A DNA stretch of 64,000 bases from Burhinus oedicnemus (taxonomy: Eukaryota > Chordata > Aves > Charadriiformes > Burhinidae). Under the pieces are notes generated by a model. That model was not told the DNA's origin. It saw only the letters and a program-made list of their open reading frames with translations, and ran no database searches. The translations under genes and the position numbers were made by a program. The stretch is taken from NCBI GenBank assembly GCA_008921705.1, contig VFFE01007500.1, forward strand, positions 3,838,618-3,902,617, in the 5' to 3' direction. Below, one piece after another: positions 26,701-38,700 of this stretch (positions within the stretch are counted from its first letter, which is position 1; each line of letters starts with the position of its first letter).

Positions 26701-29700
26701 GAGCTGGTTGAAGAGCAGGACAGGCCAGAGCACTTCTGACATGCTCTTTTAGTTCTTTTAGCCATTAACCAGGAAATTAAAAGGACTAATTAGGCACCTG
26801 CCCTGAGGGCTTTGCAGGAGAGCAAAATAAACCTGCATTTTGCCATTCGGTGCCAATAGCACACACGCGCACAAAATACAGCATTAATAATACACTCACT
26901 TTTCACCTCTGAAGACCTGGAGTCTAATTTCTGTTACGAGAAGGGTATCTGAAAACAAGCTCAGTGGTCACTAGCATCAGGACAACTCTACGTCATTTGG
27001 CACGGTGCAGTTTGTCTCCAGGCTCAGGAAGGCAACTGTGTATAGAGCCCTCTTTCTACATCTCTGCCTCTAGCGCAAGCGAAAAAAAAAAATCGGTCAT
27101 GTTCAAGGGCTAGGGATGGTCGTCTGTTTGGAGGGTCAGGGCCAGGACACGTCAGGAAAGGGCAACCCAGAAAGGAAATTACACAGGAGAAAATACTTCT
27201 TGGGGTAAAACCAGCAAGGTTAAAAATCAGATTCCCCCTCCAAGGAGGTTTCTGATCTTAGTTTTCAAATGAGCTGTAGAATATGACCACAGAGACAAGA
27301 CACACAGCAGAAAACAGGGTTTGTAGAGGTCTCATTACTGCTGAAAATGGCTACCGCCAAAAAAAGAGAGCACAAACATCCCTGTCTTAACCTGTTCCCA
27401 GGAAAAAAAAAGGAAAAAACCCCAACCATTTATAACTTTTCTGTTTCACAGAGAAATGAACAGGTCCCAGTGCCTATTGTACAGTACAAATATTTGCATT
27501 TATTCTTTTGACCATAATTAATGGTATTTTCTCCCAATAGGTTTCAAAGAAATTATTTTGTGGCACACTATTACTTTTGGGTAAATGTCCACTGCAGGAC
27601 TGAATTGAGATTCTTTTACCCTTTTTTCTTTATTTCAACAAACTGAAGAACGCAAGGAGTGAGAACTTAAGGATTATAAAATATAATGAACTATGGACTG
27701 GGAAAAGATAGGCATGCACTATGACAATATGCTCTATAACATCTCCAAAATACTGTCCAGCATCAAGGATCAAATACAATCCACCAGCTACCAAAACCCT
27801 GTGGTTCTTCTTCTTCAGCAGAAAGAGCAACTCCATTAGTTGGTATTAATATTAAGCTCTTACAAGAAGCATTAACCTAGAAATGGGTATGTAATGTAAG
27901 CTGTAATCATTATGTCACACTAGCTTCCCCTCATGGCTCTACTATTGTATTTTATCCTTCTGGAAGTCGTAAGATCTCGCTCGTTTTCTGCCTCCAAAAT
28001 ACCAGGGAATGGAAGGTTAACTCAACTTCTGACTTGAAACTTAATTCAACAAGTAATGACACCATGAAGCTCACTAGGGTCCACAGGAATTGAATGCCTA
28101 CAGCACTAACTGTGCCCCCGTCACCTTGCAGCCTATAGTTTATATATGAATTAGTATTCTGAAAGTCCGTAGCTTTACACTTGCCTTCCACATCAGCGGT
28201 GAGAATGTAGTGACAGTAAAATAAAAGACAAAAACAGGCCAAAGGGAGATTAAAGAAGGAACATGAGCCAAAGAACTTCTTGATCCCTGATCCGCACTGT
28301 ACTAACAGAGTAAAGCACGAAGATTACAGATGTGGGGTTTTTTTTCAGTCACCACCACAATGACATGTGACACACACTCCCAGAAGACATACACAGACTC
28401 TCAACCCTGTTCAGGCATCCGATTTATTTTTCTGGAAGAAAAGAGAAAGGAAGATGGTTTCCAAGATGCTCTTTTAGAAAGAGAAGACTGCCGGTAATTA
28501 GCAGGTTAAATGATGATAAATAACACTGAAATGACCATTTGTTAAAAAAACCCTCACACCTATTCTATTGTCAACTTTGAAAAAAAATAGTTAATAAAAT
28601 AAAAGAAGTTCACCAAAAAAGTTATTGCCAGTTCAGTTGCCACCATAACTATACTGTCATATTTAATGTCTCATGAAGCTTACCCTTGCCATATCAACAA
28701 GGAAGTTCTCAAATAACTTCCAAATATGGTTACTGGCATAGATTTCTTTCATTTCCACTTCAGTGTCCACATAACAGTGGTTAACAAAATTAACATAGGC
28801 AATTTTCACCTGCAGGAACAGCAAAAACACAAACAATATGAAATGGAACAGTAAAAACCATTAACATGATGTTTTCTGTCTGGAAAAATACTGAACAACA
28901 AAGATGATCCTTCAAATAATAACAAACACTAGTAACAGTAATAACGCATATGTTCAGTTCTGAAGATTTGAGGAGAAGCACAGCAACAAATGCATTAATG
29001 TACTTAGTGAAAGATCACATGAAGAAAAATAGAAAGGTTTTGCAAACATTCTCTTACTCTAGCGACAAAACTCCCACAAAACAAACCAATAATAAATCTG
29101 ATATTTAAATGATATTAAGACTACAAAGGCCTGGCTCCAAAGCCAGGAGCTGTCAAAATGCAGGGCACCCCTGCACTTGCCAGTTGATTGCTGTGGGTTG
29201 ATGCCTCGTGACAGGCTTGCCATATGTTTAATGCGGTCAGGAGAAAACTTCTGTCAGACTTTTAGGTTTCATTTGTTTGGGCTTTTTTTTAATTAGCATC
29301 TGTTGAAATTAATGTTAGGAGGAACTTTGAGCAAAGCAAACGTTTTTCTTTTTAAGAAAAGAATCAGTTGATCACAAGGGGACTTTTTCACAGCATGGTA
29401 GGAGTCTTTACTCCTACAGGTCCCAGTTCTGTTGAAATGAGCCACATTTTTCCACCAGATCTCCTGCAGAAATCCATCCGACCAATACACGGGGCCAGAG
29501 CAAGGTCCTTGCAAAGACTGTGAAAAGATTTCTTTTGACCACATCAGGTTTGGTGCAAGCAAACATTCCCCTTCTGGTCAGTGTGAGGTACCACGGTCCT
29601 ACTGAAGCATGACCAGTAGTAGCTGCAGAATTGGGCCTCAATACGCAGTCAATAAAAACATTTGCTGGACTGCAATTTAACTTAATAAAACGAGACTTCA

Positions 29701-32700
29701 CCCAAAACTCCCACTGACTTCAGCATGGCCAGAATGTTACCCATCATTTCCAACAAATTCAGGCAGCGGCAAAACCTTGGCTTGACAAACCACTTAGCTG
29801 AGTCTTCGCAGGTATGGTCAGAAGTTATCAGAGCATTAAACTCTGATAGTGGCTGGACAAACCCAAGAAAACAAAACAAGGCATCTGCCCCAAAAAGCTG
29901 ACAATCGAAGCATAAGGGACAAAGAATTTTCTGTTTAAGAAAATACTGGCTATCCTTTCGCACTTATTCACCTTAACAAACACCACCTGTTTCCCGCCTG
30001 TTTTCTGTGCAAATATTCAACTTGTCAGTATATTATAAAAAACAAAACATTTTCTGAGTTTCTAAAAATGTTAAGTCTGTTTCCTCATTCACTGAATCTT
30101 ACCTCAGGTATGCAGTCATCATGGGTCACAACTCTCACTATATCATCCAGTGGCAGGAGTGAATTGCACTTGATCTCTGTGTATACATTCTTTCCTTCTG
30201 TACAAGCCGCTAGCAATTCCACTAGAGTGATGTGATACGCTAAGGGTCCGCTCTCGTCTGCTCGATCTCGCTCTGAACACATCATTTGGAGTAGGACTGG
30301 AAATGATGCTCTGTCATTGTAGAATATCAACACATCTTCACCGCCATTTATCAGCTGAAAAAGATACCACAAAGTTTTAAGCACCCTGCACTGCAATCAT
30401 TTTGGACTCAGTGATCTTAAAGGCCTTTTCCAACTTAAATGATTCTATGATTTTCTTAATTTCTTATTTTGTTCTACCTTTAAATATGCAAAGACTGTCT
30501 ACCTAAAAAAACACCCCACAAAAATTACTCTGACGTGGCTTACCAAATGCACATGTCAAAACAATATCCAAGACAAACTTCTGCTCTTATCTACATAAGT
30601 GCAAATCTGGAATAACTCACCAAGGAGTAAGCTAATGCAAGGTGAATCTGAAGTTTCATTTCTATGTAGCTCTGTGTTTACCTAAGACAGTACACCATCC
30701 TTATTATTCCTACTATCTCAATGTTTGTTTGAAGTTAATTAATTACCCTCACCTGCTATTGTGAGGCCAGGATGCATTATCCCTGTTTTATAGATAGGGA
30801 CTTGAGGTGCAGAGAGATTAAATCTTCCGTGCTACCTCACACAGGTAGGTAGGGCTCACCCAGAATTTAACCAACGTCTTCTGTGCCCGTGCTCAGCATC
30901 AGAAACAAGGACGATTCTTCCCAACCTATGCAAATTTGGCAGGTAGGTCTTGACATTGTCAGTGTCATGCCAGCACTTCCATTTAACAGAAAACTGGTGT
31001 GTGTGATAAATATTTGATTTTGCTGGAAGTGCATTGCTCATCTCAAGAGGATCCAGAGCCGAGGTGGATGCTGGCAGCCTCATCTCAGCAGATCTCACAG
31101 AAAAGTTTTCTCTAACCCTGGTTTGAACTCCCCATACACTGAATGTACCTGTTGCCAGCGCTGCTCTGTGAGCTCAAGTGGAGCTGGGACAGGACAGTAG
31201 TCCTGTCTTCTCTCCATCACTTTCGTTTTAAGCATAATGCACTCTCAATGCGGGTGAAAAATAAGCTCCCATAAACCCTTCCTAATACAGAATACACCTT
31301 GGCAGCACAACGGCTGTACATATTTTGTGAATAAGGCATTTGACATATCCAAGTCTATACATGACATGAAAACCTAGCTTACTGAATTCAAGGGTAGAAA
31401 AAAAGGGTGGTGGAGCTGTTGAGAAATGGGAAAGCAGCAAGAGCAGGAATGAAAATTATTCTCCCAGAAGAACTGAAAAGTATGAAAAGTTAAGAAACAT
31501 TCCATTACATTTTCCAGGGTGTCAACATTTCAAGTTTTGAATTTACAACTTTTCTGATTGTGTTTTCCCTGTTTCTTGCTTATTTTTACTTTGACAATTC
31601 GATGGGGCGAATTATGAATTCAGTCTTCCCTGCAATTCCTATTTCTCATTTATCTTTGTTTTTTTAAAATGTTTCTACTCACGACTTTTCAAAATAGACA
31701 TTTTCTGAACAAGCCACAGGACCGAAAAAAGTTTTTAAAGGTACAAATTCTTAAGAGGGAGGAAGGAGACAGTACCCAGACTTTAATTTCATTGCACTCA
31801 GTGGCAAAAAAAAAAAGTGAAAATATGAGTATTCAATATGTTGGAAAATTGATCTAACTTTTTAATACTCATGTCTGGAATACTATGCTTTAGCACATTT
31901 CACATACAAAATAATAAAAAAATCCACACCAAGCCCTCTGGGAAGGTACATGTTCTGCCACTTTCTATTAAGTTGTTCATTGCATTCCCATAGTTATTTT
32001 CCACTTGTGTACATTTTGCACAGAGGAGAGGGATGATGACTCCTTCCAGGTTCCCCCAGAGTTACACTCTTATGTCAAATCCAGACCTAATCTGTACCAG
32101 TATTGCTTGATATTTTATTGTATCAAGTCAAATGCACGCCTCATCCTTTCATGTACCTATCACTGATGAATGAGGAAGAAATACCAGGAGACAGTGAACT
32201 TGTGAAACATGATGCTGCATGGCATACTGGCTACATACTGACTGTGAGGAACCACGCACCGAAGCAGATGATGTTGCATCAGCACAAGAAGAGCTAAGGG
32301 GGACAAGGTAATCATCGTAAATGTAAGGACAGAAGAAGATGCCATCCCCTTTCCCCAAGTTATCCACATTAAAATGTGATTTGCAAAGGGCATCCAAACA
32401 TTGTCCCAAGCAGAGAAAACGATGTCCCTTTAAAAGCAGAAAAGGAAAAGAAGTATCCAGTGCTAGCCAAAGTTCTCACTGAGCATCATGAGCTCAGTGA
32501 TGGGAAAAAGAACCACAAAAAACCAAAAAAACCCAGCAGCATTTTCTTTCACTAAAGTATATTTTCAACAAGCTAAGAACTCTGTAGGAGCATAATGAAG
32601 GCTGGTCAGTATCAGAGCAGCTGTTGATGCTCTGCCATGTATCCCTCCAGAATACTATAGGTAATAGAAAACTCTGCTGCCACATTGATCTGGTTCAAAA

Positions 32701-35700
32701 GTAAATTCTGCTTTTCCTTTTGTAATAATGTTTGCACTGATAGGCACTGTTTTTCCAGGAACCTCAAAGCATGCTTGTAATGAGAAAAAGTGCCCTAAGG
32801 AACCTTTCAGGTTGGTAAGCATCATTACTAGCAGTCTACAGACATGGGGACCAAGGATGTGAGAACAAGTGAATAAGCCAGATTGGCAATACTCAGCGTA
32901 TTTTATGAAAGTACTCTTCCGCAATGGTGCTCCTTCATCTGTATGCACTTTCTAAAACATGTAAATATCATCAGTTTATCCTTTACTCCCAGTAAACATG
33001 AGTAAGCTCCAATATACTTCCCGTGGGTAAAAGAAAACACAGGAGTAGCTGAGGCATGCTGTACACTCATACTCCGTGTAAATAAATTGGTAAATTGTTT
33101 ACATGCCCCATCTGGAGGCACAAAAAAAGTTACACCATTTGTTTAAGGTCACAGAGTAATCTCAGTTGTCTATTGGGAAACTGTCCTGACTCCATGGCAA
33201 GTTCGAACCATTAGGCTACGCTGTTCCCTTTATATTGGATTGCCATTCAAGCGCCATTCAAATTTCACTATTAGCATCCTTTTCTAACAAATTATAAGTA
33301 CTTACCTGTAATTTCCTATGTTTTTTTAAAACAGATCATCATCTTACCCTCTTTCATCAAAATAGGAGTGCTCCCTCCCCCCAGCAAATTCCTGCAGGAC
33401 TCATGATGTAAATGTCACATCCAAGTTCATTTCGATTTTCATCATGCAGTCAGCTTGAAAATGTAACATGACAATTTATCTTTGTGCTATTATAGGTCAG
33501 TAACAAAATGTATTTAAATTGAGAAAAATATAAAAATTTTGTTTGATGAGAAACTAAAAACCTACAAGAAGCTGTGGTGGAAGGGGAAAAAATCTAAAAG
33601 CACAAAGGCATGAGAACTGTTTGAATTATATAAATCAAAAGCTAGAAAATTATATTGCATGTTAAAATACTTCAGTCAAATTGAAAAGGTTGAGGTGGAT
33701 TCCATTAAAGGTTATTCATGTAGGCTGAAGCTTTATTTTCTTAATTAGAAGTTTTTCCTTTTTGTTGCTGTGGAACAAAATTTCAGGAGGGTTTAGTTTG
33801 TTCATACCACAACTAGAGCTTATCTCTGTTCTCTTTGTGAAGATGTCTCTTCAAGAAAACCAAAAAAAAAATGCATTTTGCAAAGTAAAGAAAAATGTTC
33901 CTTGGACTCTGATCCTACCTGGACTTTTCACCATATTCAACTTTACCCACTTATTAATCTCACTGAACTGTTAACATAATTACAGTTAAACGCGTGAGTG
34001 TCTGCAAGTTGAAGATTTCATTTACCATGCACACTATGCATCAAATCCTAATTGCAGAGAAGTCAATTAGGTATTTTCCTAGTAACTTTATTGGCATAAA
34101 GATTTGTCCACAAACCACTCTGTGGAATTTACCAGGTCAGACTCCGAATCTAGCTAGTTAAAGCTAGAGTAGCTCTACTGACTCTCACAGAAATGCTCTG
34201 GAACAAAAGAAACAAAAGCAGAAGCTAGTACTTAGAATTGTGACATGGTTATGTGCTAAAAAAGTGGTCTACAACACTATTTAGACAAATCCACAGAGAT
34301 AAGAGCCTCTTATATGGCAAAACCATGCCACAATATGGCGTTTGGTGCGTAAATGGGATCCTACATTACAGTACAGGAAAATGAAGGTTTATGTAACTCT
34401 CAGATTTCCATGCTACATCATCTACAAATAGACATCTCTGTATCACCATGCTAACACTCATGTTTTCTATCTAGTAGTTATACAGATGGCCTTACAAAAT
34501 TAGATTAAACTCCCAAAAACGTCTGCTAAAATATTCATTATTTGTGATACCGTTTAAAACTCTAAAGCAACGATGCCATTATATCCCACTGGTATCAAGA
34601 GCAGCAAAAGCAACCTCAAAATACCAGTGTGTTAAAAAAGACATCACATGAGTAATTAACATATGAACCCTTCACTTACCTCTGTCATTACCATGTCCTG
34701 GCATTTTTTCACATATTTGCCATCTGCTTTCACAATGGTCTGCAGGAAACGCAGGTACTCCACATGACGGCCATGGGTCTCAATGCAGTGAACAAAGTGC
34801 TGCACCACTCTTTCACTAATTTCATTACACAGAAGGTAATTATTCATGAAGATGTGCCGCATGGTTTCAGCTTCCAGGAGCTAAAGAGATTAAAATCAAA
34901 ACAGCTTTATATGAAGAGCAGATTTGTTTTGAGATTGAAAGATTCACAGGACTAGACTAGAGAAAGGGACATTGGTAAAGGGAAACTGGAAAAGCCCAGT
35001 GTGCACCAGCCCAGTGATTAAGCAGTGACCCTAGGGCCCAGCTTTCATTTATGACGGGATTTCTCCACGCTTTCCTATGAGTACAAAATGGAAGTAAAGT
35101 GGATGTAAACAAAATCTGTGCCCATGTGGAAGGTGAAGACACATACAGTGCTAAAGCACTCTATAGGGACATTCGTATGCAAGACAACTGAGACCACATT
35201 CATCCCACTCACCATCACACTTTGCATTGAGGCAACCAAATAAGATGGTTAGCTAGCTCTGGCTCCCTCTATGGTTGACAGAGGCAGGCATTTCCAGCAG
35301 GCAAATCACTGCACGTGCAGTCTGATCACTCCCTGAGAGAACATCTCTTTCCACATTAATTACAGAGGGAGCCTACAGCTATGTTTCTATCAGTGAGTAG
35401 CACAGTACAAGAGGAACAAATCTGTAGCAAGAAAGGGATGCTGCTGAGGACCCAGCATCCAGACTTTACACATTCTCAGGGCTTTTGCTTCAAACTTGCT
35501 CTAGCGTGGTCCCTTGCACTAAAGGCTCATGAGGGTCAGGTGTGCTCCTATCATATCCCTTTCTGTTTAGCGTCATCTGAAAGGAACCTGTACCAAGTTT
35601 GCTCCACAATGTGAACAAAAGCACAGTAACTGGGATGATCGGAAGATCAACTTCAAAAGAAGAGAGATGCAAGTGCAAGCAGGCTCCATACTTGGCACCC

Positions 35701-38700
35701 AAGTTAAGCGTCACTGTTGGATAGGATGGAGTCTGGGCACTGGTCCTCACTGTGGTCAGCTCTGAGCCTTTCACTAACTTCACAAAAAAAGCATAAATAA
35801 AAAAGAACAGAACAAAAGCTTCCTATTGTGCACAGGCCAGGGGTTTACAATCCTAATACTCACACTCTTTCTAATAAAAGCACGTTTTGCTCAGTAGATC
35901 TGCCACTGAGCAAGGTGTCATTCTATATGACTATATCTGCAAACATACACATACATATATACACAAAGGGACTGCGACGAAGAGGTTTATTGTGAAGACA
36001 ATGTTTTAATAAAAGATCAAATTTTAGATTAGTTGAATCAAACAGAAGCATCATCAACAAAAACGCATGCGTCTGATTCTGCTGGCACACAAGCTTCATG
36101 ACAGCATAGCCACAGCATCTTTGACCTTGACTTATAGTCGATCTGTGAGTGAGTGAGTTAGGATGAATAAGATCAGAGTCAAGCTAAACATGATGTGATG
36201 ACTTGACACATGTTCATAGATAGTCCCAGTAGTCCCCACAGGTAATACTGTTTCCCACTTTTAAAATGGCAACATGAAAAACAATGACGTAAAGAGCAAC
36301 AATAAGGGAGAAAAGACAGGAGAGAGAAGAGAAGACAATAAGAGAGAAAAGACAAGGACAGAGAAGAGAAGGCAGAGAGGGCATAATTTAATGATATTAT
36401 TTATTTAGCACTGCCATTTTTCAGCAAGTCCAAATTTAATTCCAGCTATAATATTCTCCTTAAAATGAAATACTTACTCCTGGAGTTAAGAACAAGTTGA
36501 GATTTTTGTGGAGGAGAACTTGATTCTGAGGATTTCCTCGACAGAAATTCTGAAGAAAAGTGTGGGCTAGATTCATAACTTCATTCATCTTTTCATCACT
36601 CTGCAGAAAGAAAAGACAAACGAAATCAGCTGGGTGTACCTAAACTTACTTGTTAAAACCGCACCACATGAATTCAGCCAGGAACAAATCAATTCTCCTG
36701 AGCCTTTATAGGGAAGGAATTCCCACTCTGGCAAAAGCAACTGATCTGGTTTTCTTCAGAGTCCATTAGTGGCTGTACCTTACTCTGAATCAACTTGACC
36801 ATAGGGAGTCATCGGTAAGAACACAAACTTAAAGTAAGATTTCCTCATGCATGGTTATAAAAGTTTGAAAAAGTGCTAAGTGGCTTGATTTTCAAAAAAA
36901 GCTCTCTAGCCTGCACTGATTTTAAGCTTTTGAAAAGCTTTGGCTTTTATATAGCTACATACAGAACCAGATGTATGTGTGCATGGGTGTGTACACCTAC
37001 ATGAATATATATGTTCATACACATACTCCCACGCAAATATATGTCTAGTTTCATCCCCATTTTATATTCCTCTCATATAGTACTCTAACTATGATTTGAC
37101 AAACCACCTATTCGGACAAGCACTATTTTACTAAAGAGAGCTGAACCCAGTGTCTGTATCATAACATTAGTGGGTAACTCTCAGGAAAATGTAGCCCAGA
37201 AGAGGTTTTATCTCCTCTCGATGCTTCCTATAAGATCTATAAAGATGTGCTCTTTAAAAGTCTATCTGGATCATTCATTTGTATGCTCAATGCCACTAAA
37301 TCAGTACAAAATCACACTATCTCCTGAAAAACTTGCAAGTGGAACTACGTTAGAGGCTTCCCCCACAGAATCACAGAATCACCAGTGATTCTGTGATTCT
37401 GTGGGGGAAGCCTCTAACCTAGAAACAAAGAAATTATTTCAGACTTGATCCTTTAACGCTTTTTGTCCATCTTATGTATCTACGATAGCACTCAAATCAG
37501 TACCCAACACTGGAATCTAGATACCCTGCCAAGAGCTCCATTGAATCAATACTTCTGACTGTGCAGTGACTGCAGATCTAAGGTTTGCCTATTTCAGGAA
37601 TGGGATGATAGCACAGGGACATCCAGGTACCTCAGGCAGTAAACACTAAGTTCTTAATAAAACCTGTTCTATGCAGGCAGCCATATTTAAATTTAGGCCC
37701 AAACCCATTATTCTTAAGGTAGAAAATGGCATCATCATTTCATGTTTGCACCACAGTTTACTGATTTGAGTTAAAAAAAAATATTCACATTGATTCTTGG
37801 GCCTCTTGAGGCCTTTCCCTTTATTGAGTTCATGTTCAATACCACTGAAATTATGAGAATAACCTTTTCATAGGGTATCTGCAGAAGGTCCAAGACTACC
37901 AAGTGGGCGCCCATATTTTTCAGCAATCGCTGCTGTTGATTCCGACATTTTTTATTCTGAACACAAAGTTTGCTGAGTCGAATCAAAATCTATAAATAAA
38001 TAAACAGATAAATAAGCAGGCAAGCAAGCAAAGAACCAGTCGTCACACAAAACCAAAAATACATTATTTCAAAACAGTTACTAAATCTACTTATCAAACA
38101 AGAATGTCAAGCAAGTTTCTGATCAAATATACCAACCTCTTTAACAATATTGTAGTTATTGCTTTTATTGCTGTCTATCTGGGGTTTTTTGGTCCCATCC
38201 TCTATTGGACTCAAAATATTTGACTCCTGTAACAAAGAACACACAACTGGAGATCTATTGCAATTTCCTCAACGTGAACTAATTATATTTAACAACAGCA
38301 AGTGAAGAAGTATTACAGCAGTTCATAGGGAACAGATATAACCCAGATAATGAAGAATAAGACTCATTTATTCTTTATCCACTGGCCCAGTGAGTGAAAA
38401 GATTCACATTCAAGTCCTTCCTTTGTTTCAAACTTCCCACATGATTTAAGGCAATTACTCTTAGTCTCCAGGCTTCTGATCCTCCTAAAAAAGACTATGT
38501 CTCTAAACCACAGACTAGACATCCCAAGGAATTTAGATGCTACGAGAATAGGGACCATAAGTGTATTTCAATAGCCACTACTTGTTCCAAAAATCTCTAA
38601 TACAGCTGGAAAGATTACGAAGTATGTGTATGTGAACATTAAAAACTCTCGAGAAAGAGCTTAAGATGACCTCTGTAGCTGAGATAAGTAGGGTGGAGTT

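Larger units (their letters stand above)
22336..28683 (-). other. ITPR2: ITPR2 intron 11-12 (6.3 kb)
   Basis: This holds the main CR1 element (23210-24626, plus orientation, antisense to ITPR2), a MIR-like SINE remnant (24895-25030), and a more GC-rich non-coding stretch (about 25880-26900) without recognisable repeats or exons. Confidence 0.8.
30355..34679 (-). other. ITPR2: ITPR2 intron 9-10 (4.3 kb)
   Basis: This holds a CR1 tail fragment close to the exon 10 acceptor (30400-30453) and two MIR-like remnants (30758-30885 and 33075-33235). The rest is AT-rich with no recognisable gene. Confidence 0.8.
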
